Assembly: GCA_025331445.1 (NCBI GenBank)
Contig: JAIWNE010000023.1
Span: 248,001-312,000, forward strand
DNA: 64,000 bases
Reading direction: 5' to 3'
DNA from: Blakeslea trispora
Lineage: Eukaryota > Mucoromycota > Mucoromycetes > Mucorales > Choanephoraceae
The translations under genes were made by a program, and so were the position numbers. Positions 32,638-44,925 of the stretch are shown in pieces. Under the pieces are notes generated by a model. It had not been told where the DNA came from and searched no databases. It saw nothing but the letters and a program-made list of their open reading frames with translations. Position 1 is the stretch's first letter. The number at the start of each line of letters is the position of its first letter.

Positions 32638-35600
32638 CTAAGGAAAACCATCCATAGTCACATCATTCAATGTAATCGATTTCATGTTGAAACCAAGATC
32701 ATTGAATCCCTTTTGAATGTCTGTGATTTTAGCAGGTGTACTGACAACAACCACATTACTGGTTTCAGGCTTAAACATATTGACAAAGTATGTGTTCAAT
32801 ACATGTTGCAAATCAGTCATGTCAACAGCCTACATAAGAAGGAGGTTGAGTAAATAGAGAACCATTCAACTGTTCTGTCTTACCTGAATAGCAACCAAAA
32901 GATCCCTATTATAGGTAGCAGGCATCTTCTTTAAAGCTTGATTGACAAAGGATTGAAGAGCAGCACGTTCCATGGTGTTTTCCTTGGCCACCAAACTATA
33001 GATCACTGCACTCTTAGCACCATGAACAGAGGCAGCATCAATCGCCATTTGTCCATTCACAAGCTGTTCAATCACCCATTTGGCCTGTTCGAAAGCCTTG
33101 AAGGCATCAGGTGACCGAAAGACGGTAAAGTTGATCAAACCAGACTCAATGTTGGCATCCAGGAAACAAGAATAAGCTAAACCTTGACCACGAATCAGTT
33201 TCCAAAAGATACCTTCCATCGTATCCAACAGTTCAATCATCACTAAAAGGGGGGCAATATCAGGATGATCAAATCGAGAAGGACCCTTGACGGAATGGTA
33301 CGAAAAGGAGTTTTCAATACTGGGCAAGGTCACTACAAAACTATGATGGCCAGGTTGTTGACCAGCAGGGTAAAGTAATTCCTGTGAAAGAGTGACAGGC
33401 ATCAAGGGTTTGTATTCGCAAGGTGTCTGAGGATGGAAATCCCTAAAGGCTGTTCTAGGATGCTCCAGATGCAAGATATCACCTGTCACGTGAATACGCA
33501 TGTTCTTGGGCGAGCATACTATCAAGAGAAATGAGTTTCGCTTATATCATGTACAAGAAAGGTAGTTTACATGCAACACGGAATTGATTGATTTCTAGCA
33601 AGACATCTTGAGGATCATGTTCAAGTCGCTTCAGGACATCTTGCAAAAAGGTACTTTGAAACAAAATGTTGCGTGCACCATAAGCAGATTTCTTGGGATC
33701 CATTTGCAATGCTCTCAAGGTAGCATTACCCATCTAAATCAAAATGTGAGTTACAGGCACATCTTCAAAACTTGTCCTTCCCCACTCACACCATGACCAT
33801 CACGTTTATCTTGAGGAATATCATTAATGATTTGAGAGGCCACAATCTTGAGTCTTTCGGCCGTAAAGACTGTGTTCCATAAGATATCACGTAGCCATTC
33901 AATCGATCTCTGATACTTGGATGCCTTTGCCTTTAAGGTAAAGACAGCAAATTCCTTGAAGCCAAAACTGGTACCTAAAGAAGCTTCATATTCAACTGTG
34001 TCTTCACCTAATCCCTTGACGACATCTTCATACGAAATCATCTGGCCATCCTTCTCGATAGGTAATGAAAAGATGGCTTTCAAAAACAATCTTGTATACA
34101 AGAGCAAGTGACTAGGAATAGCCTGTGTATTGAGATGGACTGATACCTTGGTGAAATGAGATTTGACGTCTATTAAAAAAAAAGCTCATGAGTCACTCTA
34201 ACAAGAGAATGGGATCAACACGTACGATCAAATTGGATAAAGAGAGGCACATCCACTTGGTTATCACGATTAATATGGTCTTGTACTGGATTGGATCTAA
34301 ACCCTCTGTTGAATTAAAAAAAAAAGATGACTTTTTTTTAGAGAAAAAAACTTACAGTGTGGTATTGTTGTTTTGGGCGGTCACAACATCAATAAACTGA
34401 ATGGTTGAAACAGAAGGAATTTCAAAGTTCTCCAAAATGTCCTTGGGTACAGGCAAATCATTCTTGGCCATCGCATCATCCAATTGTTTTTGCAATTGAG
34501 CCAACTTTTCCGGGCCCAAATCAGCACGTTGTTTCTCAACACGACCTGTCTCTTCCTCTGTTTGTTGTTCGGCAAACTCAGCTGATGGTTTACCAAACAA
34601 AATAATATGAGGAGCATCTAGATACCACCTTGTTTATATTAGAGTCAGTGATCAAACAAACGCCCTTCTAGGAACACTTACTTTTTGAGAATCTGAAGCC
34701 AATCTTGAGCTTGATAGGTAGCTAATTGTTTCAAGTAGACTTGATCCTTGACTGCATTCTTGAGATCTTTACCATCAGGAGAACCATACAGGAAATCAGA
34801 AATAGCAACAGCAGCAGCAGCCGTACCATGAGCATCTGTTTCAGCACTATCCAAAAGCTAATAGAGAACTCAGATAAACATAACCTTCAATCACATAACA
34901 TACCTTCAACACTTCTTTTTCAATCACTGTGGCCATACGAGTCATGTCCATCTCGTTTGTATCGACCAAGCGTCTCAACAGACCAAAGAACTCTTCGGGA
35001 AACGTCTCAAGCTCTTCCGTGGCCACACTAGAGGCTGTGAACATCAAGGTGGACTTGATATGATCCGAAATATGAAAATCAACATCAGTACAGAGTGCAT
35101 CTTCCGTCTCTACAAATTCCTTTTGTAGAACAGAGACGGGCGAATCAGTCAAGTATTCATTCAACACTTCCAATTCTTTTTGTTGCAAGTAATCCTATCA
35201 CAAACATGGATGAATGGTGTATTCTCCTCTAGATGTTTCTTTCCTTACATTACACATGGGGCCATTCCAGGCAATCAAGACAGACCCCATGGATTCATCT
35301 TCATCAGCAAACAACACGGTCTCTGTCTGATTTTCTTTCAAGTTTGGGAAATCTCCCGTTTCGATCCAAGGTCGTTGCATAGCTGGAAGTTGTCCTTTGC
35401 TCAGGATCGATGCCTCTACTGGCTCCAATGCTTTCAGTAAACTCTCCTTATCGACCTTACCGGTCACAATAAGACATAGGTTATCAGGTCGATAATAGGA
35501 TTGATGGTAATTACGAACTATCAAGCGTCAATAGCTTATCATTTTTTTTTAAAAAAAAAAAACGCGTCCTTACTTTTCTCAACAGATAATTCACGTAATC

Positions 35601-36475
35601 TTTCCATTAGACCGCCTGTTTCATAACGATAACCACATGACTCTGGGTGCATCAAACGCTTCATGCGTAAATGAAGCCTGTCATCACCCAGGTTCTGACA
35701 CCCTTGCATTTCACTATAGACAACCTATCATGATACTTTTTTGTTTATCCATGTCCCAACTACAATTTTTTTTTTCATAAAACTTACACCTGCATCTTCA
35801 CCTTTTCCATTGATATGATGTACTTCTGTATGATAACCAGATTCAGTCAAGGTAGGGTAGAGAATATGATCCACATAGATAGGCAAGAGTTTCAAGAATC
35901 CTTCTGATCCAGCGGTAGTAATGGTGTAACAAGTATGATCCACGTCTGTCCATGCATTTGTACCTTGTGCAATAGCACGGTTGGCAAGTAAATCAAGAAC
36001 ACCCTTTTTTTTTTATATACAGAATTAAGCACTTGAGCATATTACGCATTTAGCTTATGATTACCTTGTAAGGATATTGTTCACTTCCAAGAAATACAAG
36101 ACTTTAAAGGATATCATGAGAAATACAGATCAAGTTGATTTTGGTTTTACTTACTGTTCTAACGTATGAGGACAACCAAAATCATCAAAGCCTTAAAAAA
36201 AAACGTGTTAACCATTTGAATTGTTATCGGTTTTTTATAGAAAAAAAAATTTTTTTTTGCTTACTTTCTGTAGCTAAAGCAAAATAACCATTGACAAGAG
36301 GACCTTTTATATAAAATAAAATAGGTTGCTTAGGAACAAAAGTGATTCTCTTACTTTATAAGTTACCTTCAATATCAGCTAGCATAACAGTCAAGCCAGT
36401 GCGTTCACTTTTTAACTTGGTGAAGCTGACACCAAAGTCAGTAGGAACAATACAGACTTCTTTAAAGTTGGACAT
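32638..36475 (-). CDS. Large M16C-type zinc metallopeptidase (Sdd3/YOL098C-like)
   Basis: About 1,000 residues in roughly 12 exons. The N-terminal exons read MSNFKEVCIVPTDFGVSF...VNGYFALATE, then the inverted zinc motif in DFGCPHTLEHLVFLGSEQYPYKG. HxxEH is split by the intron at about 36158-36106. This is followed by ANRAIAQGTNAWTDVDHTCYTI, the distal Glu region, and repeated M16 half-domains (YRPDNLCLIVTGKVD). The C-terminal half lacks a second HxxEH, as in all M16C enzymes. Sequence features match the cytosolic fungal/animal subfamily that includes yeast Sdd3 and C. elegans C05D11.1 rather than the mitochondrial presequence protease: no presequence is visible and the start is MSNFKEV. Expected activity: clamshell degradation of unfolded peptides. 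Exon joints in 35500-36360 are short and were placed by homology. Confidence 0.87.
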
Positions 36476-37319
36476 AAAAGATTGATAAAAAAAGAAAAGA
36501 GAGAGAGAGAGAGACAAAATGAAAGGTGTTTCAAGGAAACATAAAATTTGTGATTTTTTTTTTTGACACGCAGGAACGGGTTTTAAAAAAAGAACCACTT
36601 TGTCTTGACACAGGCTAAAGCTTATATCATTCAATTATTTTCAGTCAAGTGTACTTTAATTGATGATCAGTTATTGAAAAAGACGAATGTATCATTAAAT
36701 ACTATAAATCCGTTCAAAGATATCCTCTTTTTCTATGTTTATACTTGAGATGGCTCTACATTGATTCTACAACAAAGTATTGAGCTTCTGTTTCTCTCTG
36801 TTCATCTTATGTGTTAGTAATCTAAATACAACACTTTACTTTATTGTTTACAAAGTGATAGTTGGAGTCTATACAACTTAGAAAGTGTACTACAAATACT
36901 CTGTTGTCACATAAAGTATTTTTTTACAAACTATTGTTTTGGTTGCTGTCTTGTTTCCAACAACTCTTCTATCCTCATCAGATACGTTTTACTTTATTTA
37001 ACACTCATGGTTAATTGTTACCCTATTTCACTTTATTAAATTTATTATCATTCACTTGTGAAATGTAGTATTTACAAGCTATAAATTTACCATTCATACT
37101 TGTCACAATACAAAATCCAATGTTCATTACGCACAATTGTTCCTGTTTACTTTTGGTTTCCTTTTTCAATGACATCAGTCAAATGAAGAGAATGTCAATT
37201 TACTGGTGAAAAAACCTTACTTTGTCCCATAGCACTAGCATTAAAAAAAGAAAAAAAGAAGGTTAAGGAAATACATTAACTGACATGTAACTTCTTTTAG
37301 AAAATAACAAAAAGAAATT
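36476..37319. other. Intergenic upstream of the M16 gene
   Basis: About 840 bp, AT-rich, no supported gene. It carries the M16 promoter and the 3' flank of tRNA-His. Several TACTTT/ACTTTA repeats at 36830-37030 give a faint periodic look but no defined element. Confidence 0.4.
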
Positions 37320-37389
37320 GCTGGTAGCAGGAATCGAACCTGCGTCGACGCGGCCACAACGCGATGTACTGCCACTATACTATACCAGC
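37320..37389 (-). tRNA. tRNA-His (GTG)
   Basis: Intronless tRNA. The acceptor stem GCTGGTA pairs with TACCAGC across seven bases. The D-arm contains GTATAGTGGCAGTAC with the internal A box. The anticodon loop TTGTGGC has anticodon GTG. The T-arm GCAGG-TTCGATT-CCTGC has an intact B box. One end of the anticodon stem has a T-T mismatch. The discriminator base next to 37320 is A, and as usual for eukaryotic His tRNA the extra 5' G is not encoded. Confidence 0.95.
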
Positions 37390-37432
37390 TGCTGATGAAA
37401 GTAGAATGTAAAAAACAATATATACCTCAAAT

Positions 37433-37472
37433 GTCCGGACCGGACAAATAATTCCGGCAAATTTGTCCGGTC
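37433..37472. repeat. CCGG-rich inverted repeat beside tRNA-His
   Basis: CCGGACAAAT (37440-37449) and ATTTGTCCGG (37461-37470) are perfect 10-bp arms around an 11-nt spacer that itself contains TTCCGG. The block is preceded by a further GTCCGG and followed by TCG. It lies about 45-85 bp upstream of the tRNA's 5' end. It may be the remnant of a transposon end or a hairpin-forming element. Compare the ACCGGA/TCCGGT palindrome at 14955. Confidence 0.6.
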
Positions 37473-39729
37473 GTTTTAGGTAATCAATGAAAGTTGGCAG
37501 CTGGTTGCAGGAGGTAAAGATAATTGCTAGTCATAAGTCATCTTCCCTTTGTCTTATTACACTTACCTTTTGTTTGATTTGACGTTACTATATACTGTTG
37601 CTGTTGTTATGAACATTTAGAATCTGTTTACACATTTCTAATAAAGATCATGTTTGTATTATCAACTATGACTTTTTATGTCTAAAGGCCATGATGTATC
37701 GTAATTTATCTGTTAAGTCAAGATGAGTTATACAAGATTAAAGAGAGACTTTTATTCAGAGCAGAATAAGATTATGACTATAAGTTGAGCTTGGTGACCC
37801 AAAGTAGAACTGTGTATTGAATAAACGTCTTGATTCAATGATGCATCTAGCTTACGATACATCAACTCCTTTTTAGGCGTAACTGCCATAAACTGAATTT
37901 TCTTGTGCTGTAGTGTATACTGATTATTTTGTTATGAAAAAGAAAAAAAAATATGGGGAAGGTCTAGCAAGGGTTGAATCTGTTTTATTTTAACTATTCA
38001 AGATGTTGTGATAGTAAGCTATACATCAATCTACATTCAATTCAAAATAAAAGCAACAAATGTACAATGGATTGCTTTCTTCTAGATCTTTCTGCTGATG
38101 ATGATGTAGTTGGAATGATCACTCTTGTTTGCTTTTCTAAGCAATGATCAAGCCAACTTGCATCAGTAGAGCTGACAGTGTTAGATGATCTGATATTTTT
38201 CATATACACTTTTGACCAACTGCTTCAAATGGTATACTTGCAAAGGTTTTCTTTCGTTGACTATGGTAATGTATCTATTTGTTCTGTCAATTGAACCAAC
38301 TTGCATGCAAAGACGTTCAATTCAGGAATACAATTCATATGTTGCTTCTTCATAAACGATGTATAGAGAAATTTCTTATCTTACCAGAAAAAAAAATACA
38401 CCAAATGTATACAAATCAGTAGTATCCCCTTACTTTTCTTGCAAAAGAATGTCAATTATGTCTTTTTGAGACTCTTGTCAGCTTTGAACTTTTTTCAAAA
38501 ATCATCTTGTCAAGTCAAAAATCTTGAACAACCTATGCCGTACCATACTCCAAACTATTGCTACTTTTTGGATGTCTTTCTCTGATTAAGAAGTCGAATT
38601 TTTGACCCATCTGCTTTCTGGCCGAGATAGAGATATCCTCAAGGTCTCTCTTGATATTTTTTTCAAGTACTAGATGCTACTGAAGCTCCTTCATCTCTAA
38701 GAAATGCTTGACAATCAATACAGAAGATTTAATAGGAATGCATGATATGTGTTTAGCCGATTACTTTTACTTCTTTCAGATTTTCGAAACATTTATCAGT
38801 TATGCATCACAAGTGTATATTGTGCCAGCTCTTTAAATAGTCACTTGCAAAGCTGCTTGTTTCGTGCTCTTGCAGAAGCATATGCGCCAAGTGATTGATC
38901 CAATCTAGATCAAAGTGTTTTTCTTGATCGTATTCTTCTTCTCACCTCTCTTTTTGTACTAATGTCTTTTCAAAGGAGAGGACTGTCCCTGCCTCTAAAA
39001 AAAGGTGTATGGCCTACCGCCAATAACAAAAAAGCATAAAGTGTAAACATTGCTCTAGTCTTTCTGCTTCTCAGATATCTCTCTAGCTCTTGAATGGATA
39101 ACTTACCACATTTGTAAAAAAAAAAACAAAATATTGCTTGAAAAAAAAAAGGCTATTCACTTTGGCAAGTCTCGTTGACTCAATGTTCTTGGCTATGTTC
39201 AGACTGCGTTATGTACTTTTAGTGTACCAAATCGCTTTGTATAGTGCTAATGATACCTATAAGTTTCTTCCTATTTTCTTGAAACAATGATACATTATGT
39301 ACAATAGGCAACAATTCCTTGCCTTTTTTTTTTATCTCAACATCTAACGATAATTATTGGGTTGCACTGAAAGTGACAAGATCAAAGAAGCCTATTTAGT
39401 CCATGGGCAATGTAGTTCATGCTTAAACAATGAAATCTTTTAAATCAGAAACAATACATCAAAAGCCTTCTAGGAAATGAGGTACCGATATTGTATCATA
39501 GAGTACCAAAAAAAAAAAAGTATTGCTAATTAGAAGCTCTGGTTCATGACATACAAGCAGGGGGGAACAAAACTTTCAATTCAAAAGCAGAATATTTGAG
39601 AGAGAGAGGGGGTGGAGTCAAACTCTATTTGAAGTCTGATTGCGAAAAACCTTACGCCAGATGGGAACGCTTGTAATAGAGTCCTTTAAAAATGATACTA
39701 TCGATTTGCTGAATAAAAAAGGTACTCGA
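37473..39729. other. Decayed, probably transposon-derived region
   Basis: About 2.2 kb of AT-rich DNA with short coding-looking bits interrupted by stops on both strands. For example, near 38950-38810 on - there is a readable stretch (DLDWINHLAHMLLQEHE) broken on both sides. No intact gene. It precedes the Helitron helicase remnant and may be part of the same dead element. Confidence 0.4.
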
Positions 39730-40290
39730 ACTGATGCCCGATGAATCAGTCACTTTGACTTCTGCAGATAAGAGCCAACTGCTCTCAAGAAGAAAAATTG
39801 CAATAACGAGGCTTATAGAGTTTCTGATAAGTGTCTTCAAATGCTGAACACTGAAAGTTGTACCTTGAAAACAGGTTACATTGTCATGCTTTTCAGAAAT
39901 CTTGACCCACAAAAAGGTCTCTACAATGGTAGTAGATTGTTTAGTTATATGAATAGACCAATACGCATTGGAATTCATAGTCCTTAATAACAGTAGATTC
40001 AAAAAAGAACACATTGAGCTTACTCCTAAAATGGAACTGATAACCTTAGAAGATGAGTATCCTTTTGTATAGTTGAGAAAGCAATTTCCTGTTAAACTCA
40101 ACTTTGTCATGATCATCAACAAGTCACAAGGCCAATCACTTATCAGTATATAAAATGGCCTCCATACTTCACCATCGACTCATGTCCAACTACATGCTGC
40201 CACTAACTTGCAAAGTATACATGTCTTGTGTAAATCTGACCAATACGATCAACAAAACCTCATCGACAATACAGTTAATCTAGAACTTTT
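39730..40290 (+). pseudogene. Helitron-type helicase remnant (Pif1-like C-terminus)
   Basis: One + frame reads QYALEFIVLNNSRFKKEHIEL, then PKMELITLEDEYPFV-stop-LRKQFPVKLNFVMIINKSQGQSLISI-stop. It continues VQLHAATNLQSIHVLCKSDQYDQQNL. This matches the end of the Pif1-like helicase of Helitron rolling-circle transposons: the RRxQFPVRLAFAMTINKSQGQ block (motif V) and, in place of GQLYVALSR (motif VI), a degenerate VQLHAATN that has lost the Arg. There are two in-frame stops, and the sequence upstream of 39730 is more eroded, so the element is dead. Neither a Rep domain nor Helitron ends (5' TC, 3' hairpin plus CTRR) were located. Confidence 0.72.
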
Positions 40291-42122
40291 TATATGTTTT
40301 TTTTTACTTACCAACAACATCTATTTACAGGTGAATATATTTTGCCTGGTGTATCAAGTCTGCTATGACAAAGTTTTGTTTAAGCTACAAGCTTCTTATA
40401 TACCTTCAAAATCTTCCTAGAGATCTATCAAGCTTCGAGCATTAGAGAACTCTGAAGCATCGAAAAGATGGCAAGCGTATACTATCTTGTAATACAGTAT
40501 TTCCAATCTCAATTGGTCGTTTCATTGATGATGTTAGACACTATTATTTTATAGGAAGATTTAAGTAGCTACTATAATATTTTATAATGTTGTTGAGATT
40601 TTCATTACTCCTAAAGATACTAGTGCTTTCGAGTAATGTTATCAAAGCGGTCAAATTGTACTCGACACAGAACAGATTTTTAGAGCAGAAAAAAAAAAAG
40701 TGGGTTCCCACCAAATTTTCAAAAAGATTTCGACTATTGATGCCATAAACTGGGAAGATAATGTAACTCAATCCCACTTGGCCGACATAGCTCGTGTTAA
40801 ACAGTACTGCAAAGTTCAAGGAAGTGAACAGAATCCTGACTTGAAGCTTGGTGCAAACATAGGAGATCACAAATACAGTTAAACTGCAGAGAAAGGTTTA
40901 TAGCAGAATATTCAAACGAAATAAAGCTTTGCTTGTATAAATGAATAAAATCAAGCTTTCCAATGCTGCAAAGTCTTGTCACTTAGCTGGTAGTGTTGCA
41001 AAAAAATGGCTCAAAAGCGGGCTAAAAGACTCTAAGAAGATAAGAATTGGAATATTTTAGAAAAGTAGACAACCTTGGTTGATAGACCAACGCCTCAGCT
41101 ATGACTCCTCCTAATTATTTTCTTTTTAGATGATTAGAAAGTACAATTGACTGACGTAGTTGATTCTCAGTAAGTAGACCTTAGAATTACAGAGTGTATA
41201 TTCGTCAAAAATAAGTGGGGAGGACATGAAGGAGAGTTTATGGAATTGTCAAGAGGATATATGGAAGCCAAAGAAATAAGTAAAGGCTACATTTAAGCCT
41301 GGATAGAGCATATAGATGGCCAGAAATTGTCCTCCTAAAAAAAAGAAAGAGCAAAAGTGTCTCTCTCTGGCAAAGTTGTCAAACAATAGTTCAAAGAAAT
41401 CTATCTAAATAATCCATATCCAATTCATACTTTTTTTTTCCAAGAGGTATAATATTCTGCCTCAAATCAAGTGAGCATCATAATCGCATATTTACAAGGA
41501 GATGTGAAGCCGATATCAAGCGATATAAGTGTTACAATCAATATAGTTCAAAGGCTCTGATATCAAATCTGTTCTTCATCTTCATTAGTATCTGCAATAA
41601 CCAATCTCTTAGTCAGACATCACTAAGCCGTTCTTCTGCAGCAAACTGGCGTGTATTTACAATCCTTTTTTTTTTCTAAAGTTCAATACAACTATCAAAC
41701 AGTTTCAGAAGGTATTTGCTAGCGATTATTGTCTGTATCATTGCCAATTATACACGCTACATAACAAGGTATATAAACTCTATCACTAGCTTGAAACACA
41801 CAAGATCAAATTTATATAACGAGGTTCTTGTTACAAACATCAAGTAATAAAGACATTTTGGATTTAAGCAGATGGTACAGCTTGTTGTCTTGATGAAGTT
41901 TCCCTTTGTTTTACCATTTCCCTAGACTAAATAGGTCGACTAATTTGGTAAATGATATGATCTTCTTTCTTACGTCATGTATGTTTCTGCATGTAAAGGC
42001 GTATTTTGATTTGTCTTGACTCATTTGAATTTCTAGTGTTTCAACGACTCAACCAAGAAAATCAAAGAAATTTGCCCTTTTCCCTCTTTTTTCTTTTCTT
42101 TATTTACTAGTTGAATAACAAA
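40291..42122. other. Decayed region downstream of the Helitron remnant
   Basis: No intact gene. + strand fragments with protein-like composition occur near 40700-40880 (NWEDNVTQSHLADIARVKQY) and 41190-41330 (FVKNKWGGHEGEFMELSRGY). They are interrupted by stops and in different frames, as in old transposon or gene-family copies. The last ~100 bp (CT-rich, ending TTTACTAG) probably serve the small gene that follows, including a 5'-UTR intron acceptor. Confidence 0.4.
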
Positions 42123-42434
42123 ATGGATCCTGGTCATAACTACATCCAAAAGCTAAAGACAGTGCCCAATCTAGTCAGTGAAGAACCTAGCACAATTACA
42201 CCTAAAAATACCTCATTTGTTGACGTTCCATGGAATGACTTTGTCGAGTTGCTCGCTCAAAAACGCAAAGCAGCTGTGGATAAGTGTAAAAATAATCCAT
42301 TACCTGTATCTGAGGACCATTCACCTACACAGCCTGAGAAGAGTTCGATAGAAGATTTCCGAATGGGCAACTGGGATGCTGCTACTGGATATCAAGATAG
42401 TGAGCATGATCACAGTCATTTGGATTTGAATTAA
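42123..42434 (+). CDS. Small acidic hypothetical protein (103 aa)
   Basis: Single-exon frame from ATG 42123 (AACAAAATGG, good context) to TAA 42432-42434. Hydrophilic and acidic, with no membrane segment. A short hydrophobic/helical centre (SFVDVPWNDFVELLAQKRKAAVDK) is followed by a Pro/Ser-rich acidic part and a His/Asp-rich end (DSEHDHSHLDLN). Codon use is balanced and clearly unlike the decayed DNA on either side. Family not recognised. Probably a lineage-specific gene sitting in a transposon-rich stretch. Confidence 0.55.
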   Translation: MDPGHNYIQKLKTVPNLVSEEPSTITPKNTSFVDVPWNDFVELLAQKRKAAVDKCKNNPLPVSEDHSPTQPEKSSIEDFRMGNWDAATGYQDSEHDHSHLDLN

Positions 42435-44453
42435 TGAATGACTGTTCCTTTTTTTTTGAAAGTATCATCATCACACATATATGTATTTTTCAGTTTTATG
42501 TTTAAGAATAGCCATAATAAAAAAAAAAAGAAAAGCAAAAGAAAAACAAACATTTACTGAATAAAAAAAAGTCTGTGTTTTTAAAGAGTTCAGTTTGACG
42601 TGTATAGTCCAGACAAGGAGCACAATTAATATAAGCTTGTTTTCAAAAGAAACTTGACTGATAAAGGTTTTGATTAATTGTCTCGAGGAATTTTGAAGTA
42701 CAGTATATGAAAACTGACACCAGTTTTATTCGCAAATCTCAAAGCATCTAGTCTTCAAGAAAAAAAAAGGGGGGATTACAACCATCTGTACTATTGTTTC
42801 TTTAACCACTTATTCAGTAATCGTAATTCATCTTTTGCCAACATATGAAAGTATAGTACAAGAGAAGCAGTTATGAAAGAAGAAAAGAAAACAGGTACCA
42901 GTACAGCAAGTATTGACTCCAAAAATAAAAGATTCTATTTGGAATCATAAAGAGCCTACATTCTTACAAACCTATTGCTTTTGATATCAATCCATAAGGA
43001 TTTTACAATCCATTTGATGATATTTAAAGATAAACATCCTTCTTTGCATAGAGAGCTCAATTTTGAAGCTATACAAAACCAAGTCATCTCCATCGAAAGC
43101 CTAAAGCGGCAAGCCATATAAGAAAATCAGATAGCTAGAATGAGCAAGTATGATCGAGTAACCTGAACACAATATACTTGACTTATCTGCATAAATATTA
43201 GCTTACCATGACTTTTTTTTTTTCTGCTTGATCTAGTCCAGTTATATCTTGAGCTCAATGTAATTTTTTTTTCCTCTGCCCTAAATCAATCACACGGTGA
43301 TGGCCCTTATCTTGATTGCAATTGCATCTGAATAGAATAACAAGGGGTATAATCATACAGAATACATTGTACTAACTCAATACATGCTGGACATTGCTTG
43401 GGGGGGGATCTTTTATTAGTTAGGATACTGAGAGCTGATATGATCAATGTAGGGCTAAAGAGGGAATTGTGGAGAATTAGCAAAAGAAACTTTAAACAGT
43501 TATTTCAGTTGAAGGTCAGATTCTTTGAGAGACATTACTTTGGCCTGTCATTAAAAATAACTTTTTGCTACCATAAAGCAAGCCCCTCAAAACGTGGTTT
43601 CTTTAAGAACAATAACTACTTAATTTGGTAATCACAATGACAACAATCTTGATTCGAGAGTCATTGAGCAATGTGTTTGAATTTAGAAAATTTTTTTTCT
43701 TTGAAAAATTAAATATTGTAACCTTTTGCCCAACCTATTCATGTTGTACAAATCTATTTCAACTGATGAGTCTCCCCACTATCGCCATTTTGGGAAGCCC
43801 ATTGTACTAGCAAGAAAGACTTTCATTTTGGAATCACGATTAAAAATCAGTTTAGCAGGCTAAGAAGAAAGTGATGCTTTGACGGAAATCAAAACGGAGA
43901 GCAATAACGATTGATTTTGACTGGTTTTTTAAATGAAAGAAGTTTTGCAAATTGTAGCAGTAAGTGACTTTAAAAACCTTCAGCAGTTGGGGGGAAATAC
44001 CACAAAAAACGACTGTCAAGCTGAATATCTAGACAATTAAAAAACCATGCAGTTTATATCTCAAAAGGTTTACTATAGGAGTACCCTGCTATGATAGTAA
44101 GAAAATCAACAAAGAAGCATAGTATCTTACTTTAAAGTCACAGAGATCTTTGACTCATTCTCTGATAAATAACATGCATTTTATGATAGCAAAAAAAAAA
44201 AAAAGAGCCCCCCCCCCTGATTCAATTCCAAAGAAACTGCAATAGTAAAACTAAATATTTGTCTTAAAGAATAGTTGATCTAATGAATTTACTTACTTTT
44301 CAAACAAATAATAAAGCCCCCCCTCCCCTTTGTTACCAATCCATATTATATAATAACATGACTCAGTTGGGCGCAAAAAGAAGTTTGAGTTGTTGCTATT
44401 TAGCTGCACAAATCAGTGCCAATTGATTGAGGGAGTAACGTTTATACAAAAAG
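42435..44453. other. Gene-poor, decayed region
   Basis: About 2 kb without a supported gene. Scraps such as ELNFEAIQNQVISIESLKRQAI (+, near 43050-43115) and the + frame at 43398-43631 look like old coding sequence but are not recognisable. Contains C8/C9 and G8 runs at 44211, 44316 and 43400. Confidence 0.35.
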
Positions 44454-44925
44454 ATGGTGACTGAAAAGGCAAGTGTAATTTGAGACTCGATGATTTTCTG
44501 TGACCATCATTCATATACCGAATTTCAGTCAACATATCATTACCGCGTCTCTACTGATCTCCAACTCAATGACCCATTGTTGGTTTGCTGCATACAGTTC
44601 AATGACAAAAAAGTTACAGACCTTGAGTTTGCTCCAACTCTTAAGGTGCGTATCAAAAAAAAACTTTGATATTGCTCTCGTATAAAATAAATGATTTTTC
44701 TCGATAGAAAGAAAAAAAAAAGCTTTTAGAACGGCATAGTATCTTTTCTTGCCAAATCCAATTTGATGCCCTTCTTTCAAAAACAGTAATTGGATCAAAC
44801 AATAACAGTTCCACATGATTTGCTGTAACACAAGCCATTTTTAGAAGCTTCTGCTGAGAGAAACAAATTTATCTATTTTTCAGTTCCTGATTGATACCCA
44901 ATCAGAGAAAGAGAAAGATTGTTGA
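44454..44925 (+). CDS. Hidden four-exon small gene (96 aa), unrecognised
   Basis: Exons 44454-44468, 44529-44645, 44708-44785 and 44845-44925 are all in phase 0 and give 96 residues ending at TGA. Introns are 60, 62 and 59 nt, exactly the local norm. The first has a GC-AG donor (AAG|GCAAGTGTAA) and the other two GTGCGT and GTAATT donors. The protein (MVTEK, then STYHYRVSTDLQLNDPLLVC..., then KEKKKLLERHSIFSCQIQFDALL, then LLLRETNLSIFQFLIDTQ) is an alternation of probable beta strands and two amphipathic helices. No named family recognised. Each exon alone is too short to be noticed. Three consistent in-frame joins make chance unlikely. Confidence 0.55.

Noticed and set aside
37320..37389. tRNA-like element as a possible tRNA pseudogene
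   Set aside because: Acceptor and T stems are perfect and both internal promoter boxes intact. One T-T mismatch in the anticodon stem is tolerable, so it was kept as a functional tRNA-His.
39652..40122. 156-codon open frame on the - strand
   Set aside because: Antisense to the Helitron helicase remnant, whose + strand reading has clear family motifs. The - frame has no recognisable features.
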